Positions 46,075 through 55,703 of a stretch of DNA of 64,000 nt are shown piece by piece. The DNA is from SIG454 sp045646365. GTDB taxonomy: Bacteria > Bacillota > Clostridia > Monoglobales > Monoglobaceae. Position 1 is the stretch's first letter. Every line of letters starts with the position of its first letter. Position numbers and translations under genes: made by a program. The DNA lies in contig JAZRKP010000084.1 in assembly GCA_045646365.1 (NCBI GenBank), positions 1 to 64,000 of the forward strand, in the 5' to 3' direction. The notes under the pieces were generated by a model. The model searched no databases. It saw only the letters and a program-made list of their open reading frames with translations, and was not told the origin of the DNA.

Positions 46075-48321
46075 TTATACATAAATTTCAGCATCATTTA
46101 ATAATATAGATACTTCTTCACCCGAAATGCGTTCGACACGGCATCCGTTCTTATCCACGAACACCTTAAGCCTTCTGCCTCTGTAATTTACAGGGAACGA
46201 ATAACTTTCCCAGCCATCAGGAAGAACAGGTCTTATAGAAAGTCCGTTGTCACTGATAAAGAGACCGCCGTATCCCATAACTGTCGCAAGCCAGATTCCA
46301 CCGATTGATGCAGAATGAATACCCGAATCGGAATTATTTGTATTATGACCTAAGTCCACACAGCAACAGTCAAAGAAGAATTTCTGAGCCATTTCCTTCA
46401 TACCGAGTCTTACTGCAACAAGAGCGTGTATACACATACTGAGGGATGAATCATGGAGAGTTCTTTTTTCATAATATTCAAAATTCTTGCGAATCGTTTC
46501 CTCATCAAACTTATCGCCCATAAGATAGAATAACATAACCAAATCTGCCTGCTTGAATACATCCATTTCAAGAATTTCGGCAAGTCCGTAATCCTTGAAA
46601 ATATCAAATACTGTATCAAGATTTTTATAATATGTTATATCTTTTTCCTTAAGATTTTTAACCCCGTCGAACTGATTTATAATCCCGTCTTCCTCAGGCA
46701 ACGGCAGGTAAAGATTATCCGCAACATCATTAATTTTCTTCGTCATTTCGTTCATATCATACTCTCTGGAAAGCTTATTACAGATATGGTTCGGATTATC
46801 CTGAAGAATTTTTTTGGCAAGAACAAGATTCTTGTGTGCCATATAGTTTGTATAGGCGTTATTGTCAACATCTTCTTTATATTCATCCGCGCCTATAACA
46901 CCGCAAATTTCGTATCGCCCATTCTTTTTCTCTGCTCTGTCTGCCCAGAAAATCGCTGTTCGCACTAAAATTTCATTTCCGTATTCAAGCATAAAGTCCT
47001 CATCGCCTGTCATACAGTAATACTGCCACACAGCAAAGGAAACTCCGGCAGTTATATGTATTTCGGTTTCAGACATAAGGAACTTTCTCTTCTTCCCTGT
47101 CAGAAGGTCAATATCACCGTATTCAAGACACGCTTCACCGTCTGTTATCCAAGCACTTTCCCACGGATACATCGCACCCTTAAAGCCATATCGGTTAGCC
47201 TTATTCTTCGCAATCGGAAGAAGTCTGTAACGGTATTCAAGAAGCCTTCTTGCCACCTGTGGCTGTGTGCAGAGATAATAGGGCAGGATATATATTTCCG
47301 TATCCCAGAAAGAATGTCCCATATACCCTTCCCCGCTGAGAGCCTTAGCACCAATTCCAAGACGATTATCGTCGCGACTTGCCATAATATGAAGGTGATA
47401 CTGAGAGAAAATAACTGCTTTATCTATAAATTCATTTCCCGATTTTACATCAACCAAAGATTCTTCCCAGAATTTTTTCCACTCCTGACTACTTTCCTCA
47501 AAAAGCTTATCATAGCCTAATGAAGCGGCATCACTTAAATATTCCTTTCCGTCACTTCTTAATTTATCATCTATATATTCGCATTCAGCGTATTCAAAAT
47601 CTCTCGAATGGGCATAAGACACATATTTTTCAACTGTGAATGTGCTTCCCTTTTCAAGTTTTTTGCTGATACTTGTATATATTCCTCTTCTGTCAATTAC
47701 CACTCTCTCGTCACATTCATCACTACATTTAATAAAATAATGAATTGCAACATCAACCGTTGACTGAAGAGTTGTCAGATACATACCTTTTATGCCATCT
47801 GCATAGGCTCTTTTTTCAGGGTTATTAAAATGCTGAACTCCTGAATTTGTCACCTTCCCGTCAATACCTGTGCAAATATTGATTTCCGTATCACAAGAAA
47901 GAGGCGTTATTGATACTCGTTGAGCCATAATATGCTTTCTGGCATCTGACACAATCCTCGAAAATGACATTGCATATTTTTTGCCCTCAGGACTGGTCCA
48001 TTCAACATATCTCCTGAATTCGCCGTTTCCCATATTAAGACTTCCCTCAAACTTGTCAACCTTTCCACAAACCATGCTGAAGGGTTCCTTATCAAGAACA
48101 ATATTGCAGTTAGTCGCATCAGGAATAACTGCAAGTTCCGGAACCTCGTCCTCCGGACAGTCAAAAACACCGTTAATCAATGTGTTTCGGACACTGTTTG
48201 TATATGCTTCCTCAAAACTTGCTCTTATGCCCATATATCCATTGCCCTGTGTCCAGATGGACTCACGCTTTTTCATTCTCCCCAAATCAGGTTTATCTGA
48301 TGTCAAAATCCATTTATCCAT
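46075..48321 (-). CDS. GH65 glycoside phosphorylase
   Basis: The 748-residue protein has the full GH65 layout: N-terminal beta-sandwich (about 1-260), linker, (alpha/alpha)6 barrel and a small C-terminal domain. HSFWDTEIYILPYYL (about 336-350) and the catalytic acid Glu480 in GADEYKEDVDNNAYTN are clear. Family members phosphorolyse alpha-linked disaccharides such as maltose, kojibiose, trehalose or nigerose to beta-glucose 1-phosphate and a free sugar. It is cytoplasmic and starts after GAGAGG. The exact linkage cannot be read, but it implies that alpha-glucosides or related disaccharides enter the cell from this operon's substrate. Confidence 0.9.
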   Translation of the reverse strand: MDKWILTSDKPDLGRMKKRESIWTQGNGYMGIRASFEEAYTNSVRNTLINGVFDCPEDEVPELAVIPDATNCNIVLDKEPFSMVCGKVDKFEGSLNMGNGEFRRYVEWTSPEGKKYAMSFSRIVSDARKHIMAQRVSITPLSCDTEINICTGIDGKVTNSGVQHFNNPEKRAYADGIKGMYLTTLQSTVDVAIHYFIKCSDECDERVVIDRRGIYTSISKKLEKGSTFTVEKYVSYAHSRDFEYAECEYIDDKLRSDGKEYLSDAASLGYDKLFEESSQEWKKFWEESLVDVKSGNEFIDKAVIFSQYHLHIMASRDDNRLGIGAKALSGEGYMGHSFWDTEIYILPYYLCTQPQVARRLLEYRYRLLPIAKNKANRYGFKGAMYPWESAWITDGEACLEYGDIDLLTGKKRKFLMSETEIHITAGVSFAVWQYYCMTGDEDFMLEYGNEILVRTAIFWADRAEKKNGRYEICGVIGADEYKEDVDNNAYTNYMAHKNLVLAKKILQDNPNHICNKLSREYDMNEMTKKINDVADNLYLPLPEEDGIINQFDGVKNLKEKDITYYKNLDTVFDIFKDYGLAEILEMDVFKQADLVMLFYLMGDKFDEETIRKNFEYYEKRTLHDSSLSMCIHALVAVRLGMKEMAQKFFFDCCCVDLGHNTNNSDSGIHSASIGGIWLATVMGYGGLFISDNGLSIRPVLPDGWESYSFPVNYRGRRLKVFVDKNGCRVERISGEEVSILLNDAEIYV

Positions 48322-48351
48322 TTTTATTCCTCTCTGATTTTTTTATAGACC

Positions 48352-48379
48352 CCAAGGCGGTCCATTGACCGCCCTTTGG
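48352..48379. terminator. Intergenic stem-loop between GH42-like and GH65 genes
   Basis: GGCGGTC/GACCGCC pair over 7 bp around a CATT loop, extended by CCAA/TTGG with a two-base bulge. On the minus strand it follows the GH42-like stop at once and marks the border between secreted and cytoplasmic gene blocks. No T-run follows on that strand. Confidence 0.6.
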
Positions 48380-51300
48380 TTATTTCTTTATTTTTAATAA
48401 TAACGGAACATGCCCTTTCATGGTTACATTGTCGCCATATATGCCAAAGTTTATTAAATCCTCAGATGCCATAACCTTCTTGCCGTTCAAATAAACTTCA
48501 ACCTCTCTATCCTCCCATACATAACTGCAAAGGTTTATGATGTAAGAATCTTCATATTCAGCGGTTATATAATCAGCGTCCGTAACTGTTTTACCTGTTG
48601 CCTTGTCGATAATAACAACAGTATCAAGTTTAAGCGCTTTAACAAGAGCAGAAATTTCTTTCTTGATATTCTGCTTACTTTCGCCCGAAATAGTTGTTCC
48701 TGCATCCTCATAGGAAACAGATACTCCATTATTTCTTATATATGCAACTGTATTTGCATCATGATTATCGCCATATTCATTAACAGTCAGAGCGTTATCC
48801 CCGATGAGGATAACTTTTCCGCCCTTCTCAGCAAACGCTTTAAGTTTATCAAGTGTTTCCTTTTTAACGCTTATGCTTCCAGGAACAATAATCGCCTTAT
48901 AATCATCAAATTTTTCAAGCTGACTTTCAACAACAAATCTTGTTTTCTGTCCGTTTTCACCAAGTCCTGCCGATACTGTTCTGATTATATCAAGCATTTC
49001 ATCGTTATAAGGCACACTGCAATTGGAATATAAAACTGCGATGTCACTCTTTACATTTTGAAGCGCCACAACCTCTTTTGAAAGACGGTTAAGATCAAGA
49101 GTTGTCTTTCCGAGGGTTGCAACAGAATCAGGTCTTGCTGTTAAGAGCGAGTTAAAATAAATCGTTCCGTTCTTCGTTCTTGAGGATCTGTCCCAAAGCC
49201 AGAGCACAGAACCGCCTCTGCCGTGAACTGCTCCGTTCCATATGTCAGCTATATTATACAACACTTCTTTGTCGTTGTAAACCATTTCTTTTGCATCAAC
49301 TATAATATGGTCTTCCGTATTATAAATCGGAGCGTTTTTAACTGAAGTTAAGAAGTCATAGAAAATATTTTTCCATCTGTTATCGTCGGTTGCAATCATT
49401 GACCACGCATCACAGCCGTTTATATCTGTATAAGCGTCAAGAATTTCGTAATTATCGCTGGAGCTTACACGGAAATTAACACCTGTTTTAAAAGTATCCA
49501 TAACTTTAACATGGGTGAAAATTTCAGGGTCTAAACCTTTTATATATTCACTTATTTTTGCAATCCAGTTCGGAAGAATCATATCGTTATATTCTTTCCA
49601 GTCATAATATCTTGGAGTCGCCTCAATTCCGTTAGGCATTTCAACTTCCGAGAAAGAGGTATATTTCGTTCCCCAACGCTTATTTAAAGCCTCAATATTC
49701 CTGTATTTATCCTCCATTGCTTTGCGGTAATCGTCAATAAATGCCCAGCTATCAAGCTGCGAATTATACTGTGGTTCATTTGCAAGAACAAGCCCGTCAA
49801 AGGATTCATACTCCTTAATTCTCGGAACAATACTCTTATAGAACACCTCATAAGTTTCCAAAAGTTTCGGGTGGTCAGGGTCCTGATGATTGAAGTGACC
49901 CCACTGCTGCGGAAGGTCAATTTCAGGATAGTCTCTTAAAACAAAGCTCGGAACATAATGAGGAGATGCGCTGTACTGGGCTGATATGTTATACTTATCC
50001 ATATCGGCAAAAGTCTTTTCAAACTTTCTTACAGTTCTCTCGTCTATTGCATAATACTGGTCGTCAGGGTATCTTTCTTCAAAATCGCCGTTTAAGAGCA
50101 GATTCCCCTCTGTTCCTGTCTGGCGAATAAATGCGTTATCGATATAAAGTTCTGCCGCAGTATCTTCTACTATGATTAAAAGATTTAATTCCTTTTCATT
50201 AGCCTTTGTTGTATAAGAAAGAGCATCGTCACGCCAATCGAAAGTCCCCTTAAGGCTTTGACGCATTGCTTTATTTCCAACACCACTTATGCCGTTTGTT
50301 GTTAAGATATAATATGCATTATTGACATTTTTCCCCTTGGCAGACAAGCCATATTCGTAGGTTGTATTCGGCTTTACATCGACAGTTTGAATAATATATT
50401 TATAGTTATTGCTTTTGTACGGAGAATTTGAAACAATCTTAAGAGAAGATTCACCTCCCCGTTTTTCAGATAGTGAGGCAGAAACTTCTATTTCATAATC
50501 GCCCACGCCTTTTAAGAGCCAGTTTTTAACCGGCAATGCTTCAAACATAGCATCCCACGGACCAAGCTCAGGGCTCATACAGTTAAAGCCAACATTTGAG
50601 ATTGTCTTAATTTCTTCTTCAAGTCTTGACTGTGCCCAATGTCCTGCTCCAACAAAGAATACGGGACGCACTTCTGTTGTTCCGTCTTCTCTTTCGGTTG
50701 TTGCAACAAAATGCTTATCCACAACCTCAACAGGAGATGTCACATATTTGGGTACAGAAACAGGCTTAAGTTCACCTGATAACAAGCCTTCAAATTCAGA
50801 TTTCGCTTCATTATAGAGCCTTGTCATAACCTTATCCTGATGAGCAATTCTTGTTAAATCGTTATCGCCTAAATCCTCTTCAAGATATTTTATGAACAGC
50901 TCGATTGTGTAATACTTAACCTTCTGATATTCAATCGGAATATTCTTCTTCAAGCATTCTGACATAAGAGCGGTTAATTCTGCATAATTTTTCTTCTGAG
51001 TTTCAATAACCTGTTTGGCTATTTCAGTATCGGCACATACATTGGTTAACACGGCATTTTTATATTCCGTTTTTCCGTCAGAAACGGTCACATCAACCTC
51101 CGTATCGCCATAGCCTGTCATTTTCGCAGAGAATTTATAGCTCGCTGATTCGTTAGCACTCAGCGTAATATTTTCACTTGTACCTGCCTTTTCACTGGTT
51201 ATCGTAAATATCTTATCTTTATCAGTCTGATTGAACAAATCCACGATATAGTTAGCCGTTTCTCCTGTTGCAACATCCTTATCGCCCTGGAAATATGCTG

Positions 51301-52456
51301 CATATTCCTTGTTATCGTCTAAGAGCATCATTTTTGGAAAAAGCTGACTGTCCTTATACATTGATATTCCAGGAGCAACATCAATACAGCCTCGTCTTAA
51401 ATCGTTATCATTATCGTTAGCGATTGCACAGAAAAGCACAACCGGCGGAATTTCACCAAAATAAGCTGACCATGGGATTGCAACCTCATAAACAGTTTTA
51501 TTCCCTTCCCGTTTGGTTTTTGGAACTAACGCTGTATCGCCAAATTCCACCGTTATGTCATTATTATCATCATAAACCACGCCATATGCTGTTCCAAAAG
51601 TTTCACCTGGACGGCAAATTGTGAACTGAAGACCATCACCGTTCCAGTAGCTTCCCGCGCTTATGGGGTAATGAACATCATCCTCTACATTCATAAGGAA
51701 ATAGAAGTAGTCATCGTTATATGCATATCTTATCTCCCCCGAAATAGTTTGAGGTACACTTGAATAATCTGTGTATATGCTTATTTCACGGGAATCAACC
51801 CCCGCCCAATCATCCGCGTTTCCGTCAATCGTTATATCAGTCTTTTTATGAACAGGAATAATATCCTGACTTGCTTCGCTTGTCACCTGAGATGGAGCAA
51901 CATCTTCAAAAGACGGATTTTTAATCAGATTATATTCAGTGGTCTGAGGCATAGATGTGTCATAGAAATACAAATCATCTATCCAGAGTCCTTCTGTATA
52001 ATTTTCCATAACAAATCGGAGGTGCGCAGTTGTCTGGTCACCGTTGTTATAGGCAAACTCAAATCCACGCCAATCAGCCGTTTTCCCTGTTGGGGTCAGA
52101 TAACCGAGAGCTGTTCTGTCCCAGTTCATCTGTGCATAAACACCTGTGCCGTTTTTCACCTTCGCCATAAAGCCATATCGATATGTATGCCCCGGCTCAA
52201 CAGGAATTGCATAGCTGATTCTAACATATTCCTCTTTTGTTCGTCTTGTGTGATTATACAGTTTCATAGAGGCATTTCCATTGTATTTCTCCGTTGTGTC
52301 AACAGATACACCTCCGACTGTATTAGCTGTAACCTCCAAAACCCAGCCATCAGGAGCGGCATCTGCTGCCTCCACCTTTTCATTCCCAGGAAACACAGAG
52401 ATAATACATCCTACTGCTATAACCCATGCAACCATGCGTTTCATCATATTTTTCAT
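48380..52456 (-). CDS. Secreted multidomain GH42-like glycosidase with CBM inserted in the barrel
   Basis: The start is placed at 52456 with GGAGAGG upstream. The 1358-residue product has a signal peptide (about 1-31), a CBM4/9-like domain (about 35-170), a CBM9-like domain (about 200-385, ITIDGNADDWAG), a linker-helical part, and a GH42-like barrel. The catalytic Glu is at 894 in LANEPQY and the nucleophile Glu at 1048 in YNTEDHI. A second CBM-like domain (about residues 639-794) sits inside the barrel, between FVGAGHWAQ..GPWDAMF and the ISAQYSASPHY strand. The paralogue at 52476 lacks this insert. The C-terminal part is GH42-like without the shared tag. It probably acts on external galactose- or arabinose-rich glycan. 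Confidence 0.8.
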   Translation of the reverse strand: MKNMMKRMVAWVIAVGCIISVFPGNEKVEAADAAPDGWVLEVTANTVGGVSVDTTEKYNGNASMKLYNHTRRTKEEYVRISYAIPVEPGHTYRYGFMAKVKNGTGVYAQMNWDRTALGYLTPTGKTADWRGFEFAYNNGDQTTAHLRFVMENYTEGLWIDDLYFYDTSMPQTTEYNLIKNPSFEDVAPSQVTSEASQDIIPVHKKTDITIDGNADDWAGVDSREISIYTDYSSVPQTISGEIRYAYNDDYFYFLMNVEDDVHYPISAGSYWNGDGLQFTICRPGETFGTAYGVVYDDNNDITVEFGDTALVPKTKREGNKTVYEVAIPWSAYFGEIPPVVLFCAIANDNDNDLRRGCIDVAPGISMYKDSQLFPKMMLLDDNKEYAAYFQGDKDVATGETANYIVDLFNQTDKDKIFTITSEKAGTSENITLSANESASYKFSAKMTGYGDTEVDVTVSDGKTEYKNAVLTNVCADTEIAKQVIETQKKNYAELTALMSECLKKNIPIEYQKVKYYTIELFIKYLEEDLGDNDLTRIAHQDKVMTRLYNEAKSEFEGLLSGELKPVSVPKYVTSPVEVVDKHFVATTEREDGTTEVRPVFFVGAGHWAQSRLEEEIKTISNVGFNCMSPELGPWDAMFEALPVKNWLLKGVGDYEIEVSASLSEKRGGESSLKIVSNSPYKSNNYKYIIQTVDVKPNTTYEYGLSAKGKNVNNAYYILTTNGISGVGNKAMRQSLKGTFDWRDDALSYTTKANEKELNLLIIVEDTAAELYIDNAFIRQTGTEGNLLLNGDFEERYPDDQYYAIDERTVRKFEKTFADMDKYNISAQYSASPHYVPSFVLRDYPEIDLPQQWGHFNHQDPDHPKLLETYEVFYKSIVPRIKEYESFDGLVLANEPQYNSQLDSWAFIDDYRKAMEDKYRNIEALNKRWGTKYTSFSEVEMPNGIEATPRYYDWKEYNDMILPNWIAKISEYIKGLDPEIFTHVKVMDTFKTGVNFRVSSSDNYEILDAYTDINGCDAWSMIATDDNRWKNIFYDFLTSVKNAPIYNTEDHIIVDAKEMVYNDKEVLYNIADIWNGAVHGRGGSVLWLWDRSSRTKNGTIYFNSLLTARPDSVATLGKTTLDLNRLSKEVVALQNVKSDIAVLYSNCSVPYNDEMLDIIRTVSAGLGENGQKTRFVVESQLEKFDDYKAIIVPGSISVKKETLDKLKAFAEKGGKVILIGDNALTVNEYGDNHDANTVAYIRNNGVSVSYEDAGTTISGESKQNIKKEISALVKALKLDTVVIIDKATGKTVTDADYITAEYEDSYIINLCSYVWEDREVEVYLNGKKVMASEDLINFGIYGDNVTMKGHVPLLLKIKK
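50077..50542 (-). other. CBM4/9-like insert inside the GH42-like barrel
   Basis: This approximate region encodes about 155 residues with the features of a jelly-roll CBM: KRGGESSLKIVSN near the start, VDVKPNTTYEYGLSAKGK, and ELYIDNAFIRQ near the end, resembling the protein's own N-terminal CBM. Confidence 0.65.
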
Positions 52457-52475
52457 CCAATCATTCCTCTCCGAT

Positions 52476-55400
52476 TTATTCCACGCCAAGAACAGCAGAT
52501 GGTATATACGGCTCTAAATTTCCCAAACTGTTAAACAAATAGGATTTCAAAACTGTGTCCAAAACATCGTTTCCGCTTACCGTCACACCGATTTCAGACA
52601 AAATATTTCCCTTTTCATCAGCAAAGCCGTCATTTGTCAAAACAGTTTTCAATACACCGCTCTTTGAGTAAACGGCAAGGAGATGAGCAAAGCTTTTCCC
52701 TGCATCAACCGCAGTTTTAACCTTGGAATAAATCATATCCGCTTTTATTTCCGTAGCTTCGCTTCCATCCGAATAATAGAAATTCATGCCCTCTTTTATT
52801 TCTTCCTCACACAAAACTTTTACAAGTTTTGTTTCATAAGGCTTAAGACTTATTTCATTTGTGATTACCTTATTTTCAGTTAAATCAAATAATTCTTCGC
52901 AAGCTATTCCATCATAACTGAGCGTAGCTGTTGTATTAACATCGCCGTAGTTACAAAGGTTAACAACATATCCGCCGTCATATTTCGCCGCCGTCCATTC
53001 TGTTTCACCGTTAGAGCTTTCAACCGTAACAGCATTTTCATAGCCTGATATTACGCTCTTTATCGCATTATAAACATTTCCGCAATTTGAAAGAGTTACT
53101 GTATCCTCATTCCAGCCACCAAAACTAACGCGTGTTGCTCCGCTCAAAACGGTATTTTTAAGGGTATTATTAAGAGCCTTTCCGTTTTCATTATAATAAG
53201 ATGTTCCATACTCCGCAAAAATAACGGTTTTTCCGCTTTCCTGGAACTTTTTGATTTCCTGCCATACCTTTTCAGGCATATAATTACAGCAAGGAACAAT
53301 CAAAAGCTGAAGACTCTCGTTTTCGTTCATTCTTTCGGGGTAAGTATCATTTACGATATACACCTTTTCCCCATTATTCTGCAAAGTTCTGTAAACCTCA
53401 TACATTGCGGCATTGTGAGGATTAGAATTTGCCACCTGACTGTAATTTGAATATAGAACCGCACATCTTGCATCTTTTTTCTGAATTGCCGTTATCTCAT
53501 TTGCAAGACGGTTAAGGTCAAGGTTCACACGGCTTATTCCCGCCACATGGTCAACTCGTCTTGAAAGGTTTGAGTTATAATAAATACTTCCCTCACCTGT
53601 TCTTGCAGACTTATCCCAAATCCAATAAACCGCACCTGCTCTGCCGTGGATTGCGCCCTGCCACACATCCGCCATATTCATTTTAAGTTCAGCATTGTTA
53701 TATGTGATTTGAGTATTATCCCTTAAAATATGGTCTTCACTGTTTATAACAGGCGCATTTTTAAGAGAGGTCATAAAGTCATACCACATAGTTTTCCCCT
53801 GAACCTTACTGCCATTCTCGCCATAAATTCCCCATGCGTCACATCCGTTTATGTCCATAATCTGTGACCATTGTTCGTAATTTGTTCCGCAGAAATTTCG
53901 TCTATTCCCATGACTTCCGCTGGAAATATATGCAGAACATTTTGCATGAACAGGAATTGTCGGGTCAATTTCTGCCATAACTTCCTTCAAAACCGTAAAC
54001 CACTCTGTTAAAACAGAATCGTTAAATTCTCTCCAGTCATTATATTTTGCAGTTACCGTGTTTGAAGCCGTTGGCATAGAGATATAATCTCGGTTCAAGT
54101 AAAACGACCCGTGTGCATTTGCCGCAGCACTGATGCTTCCGTATTTATTGATAACAAAATCACGATAAGCTTCTATATAATAATCCGGATATTCATATGA
54201 GATAAAGAACGGCTCATTTGCAAGACAAACACTATGGAATGACTTATAATCCTTTATTTCGGGAATAATAGCATTTAAAAATACTGTTAATGCCTCAATC
54301 ACTTCAGGGTGTGTTGGATTATACGGCATATAATCAGGAAATTTCGCACTTCCATTGTTATTTATTTCCGGATAGTTACTATAAATAAATTCAGGGAAAT
54401 AATGAAGTGCCGTAAGGAACACAACCTGGATATTATTATCCTCTGCGCTTTTAAATACATTTTTAATATTCGCTATTGCAGTTTCGTTAATATCATATTT
54501 TCTTCCATCTGTTCCTGCCTTTAAAACACTGCTTGGTCCTACCTCATAATGGGTATAGTTTACCCCCATATTAGCAAAATCCGCATAATCAGAAATCGCA
54601 TCAGCCCAATGACCATAACCGTTGAAGAAAACAGGCTGTGTTGTTAAAACACCATCTATGTCAACAGTTGCAAGAAGGCTCTGCCCGTCCATTGTTACTT
54701 CCGAAGAAACATATTTCGGAGCAACTTTCTCATTAAGCTTTCCGCTTAAATATCCTTCAAGATTTTTAATCGTTTCATCAGCAATGTCCAGTATTCCTTT
54801 TAAATTATGCTCATATTCGGCAGTCAAACCATTTGTTATATAACCGTCAAGGAAACCGCTGAATTTCTTCATAATTCCAAGGTTTGCCTTTTCATATTCA
54901 ACAGATATTCCAGTTCTCTCACATTCAGAAATCAGTTCTTCTATATGAGAAATACATTCCGAAACAATTTCTCTGTTTTTCTTATATCCTCCGTTAAATA
55001 CAAATTCTGCCGTTGCCTTATCCTGAGAATATGTTACATTTGCAACAAGTTCTTGACCATACATAGCTTTATCAGGAGAAACAGTAAATGTAAATGTACC
55101 GCCACCCTTTGTTTTAACATTTGAGTTATGCTGAGTTGTTCCTGTGCTATCCTTAATTGAAAGATATACTGTCATTCTCGGCCCGTCAGAACATGTTCCG
55201 CTTATTACAATATTGGGGTCTGTATATGTAACAGAATCAATTGTTAATATTGTTCCGTTTGTTATTGTCCCTGCCGTAAGTGCCTCACCGAAAACAGGAG
55301 TTCCGATTTGGAACGCAGGAACGAACACCTGACAAGTTGCAGGAACTTCCCCGCTATCGCTTACATAGGCCGTCAGGGTTTCCCCTTTACACTCAGACGG

Positions 55401-55688
55401 AAGTCCGAGTGTAAAGGAAAATTCACCGCCAAGTTTTAGTCTTGTTTCGCCAAAGCCATATACATTTCCTTCGTTGTCGCAGAGTTTTATTGTTATATAT
55501 TCCCCTGCACCAAGTGTGCTTTTTCCGCTTATTATTACGCTGTTTTTTTCATATATGACATCCTTGAGCAAAACACTGCTCTGCGATGTCGTCATGGTTT
55601 CCGCTTCCGCCCTTTGTGAAGCTATCGCAAACATTGACGATAAAATCACAAGCGAAAGGATAACAGAAATTATTTTTTGTGTTTTCAT
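52476..55688 (-). CDS. Secreted GH42-like glycosidase with Ig-like N-terminus and surface tag
   Basis: The 1070-residue protein has a signal peptide (about 1-29), two Ig-like beta domains (about 40-230; VIISGKSTLGAGEY and IVISGTCSDGPRM), a helical linker, and a GH42-like barrel with Glu492 in LANEPFF and Glu651 in INSEDHI. After a glutamine-amidotransferase-like and beta domain it ends with about 95 residues closing LKSYLFNSLGNLEPYIP, a form of the shared C-terminal signature. It is a paralogue of the next gene without its inserted CBM. Likely an extracellular beta-galactosidase or related enzyme. Confidence 0.8.
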   Translation of the reverse strand: MKTQKIISVILSLVILSSMFAIASQRAEAETMTTSQSSVLLKDVIYEKNSVIISGKSTLGAGEYITIKLCDNEGNVYGFGETRLKLGGEFSFTLGLPSECKGETLTAYVSDSGEVPATCQVFVPAFQIGTPVFGEALTAGTITNGTILTIDSVTYTDPNIVISGTCSDGPRMTVYLSIKDSTGTTQHNSNVKTKGGGTFTFTVSPDKAMYGQELVANVTYSQDKATAEFVFNGGYKKNREIVSECISHIEELISECERTGISVEYEKANLGIMKKFSGFLDGYITNGLTAEYEHNLKGILDIADETIKNLEGYLSGKLNEKVAPKYVSSEVTMDGQSLLATVDIDGVLTTQPVFFNGYGHWADAISDYADFANMGVNYTHYEVGPSSVLKAGTDGRKYDINETAIANIKNVFKSAEDNNIQVVFLTALHYFPEFIYSNYPEINNNGSAKFPDYMPYNPTHPEVIEALTVFLNAIIPEIKDYKSFHSVCLANEPFFISYEYPDYYIEAYRDFVINKYGSISAAANAHGSFYLNRDYISMPTASNTVTAKYNDWREFNDSVLTEWFTVLKEVMAEIDPTIPVHAKCSAYISSGSHGNRRNFCGTNYEQWSQIMDINGCDAWGIYGENGSKVQGKTMWYDFMTSLKNAPVINSEDHILRDNTQITYNNAELKMNMADVWQGAIHGRAGAVYWIWDKSARTGEGSIYYNSNLSRRVDHVAGISRVNLDLNRLANEITAIQKKDARCAVLYSNYSQVANSNPHNAAMYEVYRTLQNNGEKVYIVNDTYPERMNENESLQLLIVPCCNYMPEKVWQEIKKFQESGKTVIFAEYGTSYYNENGKALNNTLKNTVLSGATRVSFGGWNEDTVTLSNCGNVYNAIKSVISGYENAVTVESSNGETEWTAAKYDGGYVVNLCNYGDVNTTATLSYDGIACEELFDLTENKVITNEISLKPYETKLVKVLCEEEIKEGMNFYYSDGSEATEIKADMIYSKVKTAVDAGKSFAHLLAVYSKSGVLKTVLTNDGFADEKGNILSEIGVTVSGNDVLDTVLKSYLFNSLGNLEPYIPSAVLGVE

Positions 55689-55703
55689 TATAAATGCTCC
55701 AAA

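Noticed and set aside
51848..52534. Plus-strand open frame of 228 codons opposite the GH42-like gene start
   Set aside because: No ribosome binding site, Cys/His-rich nonsense composition, and full overlap with a convincing secreted glycosidase.
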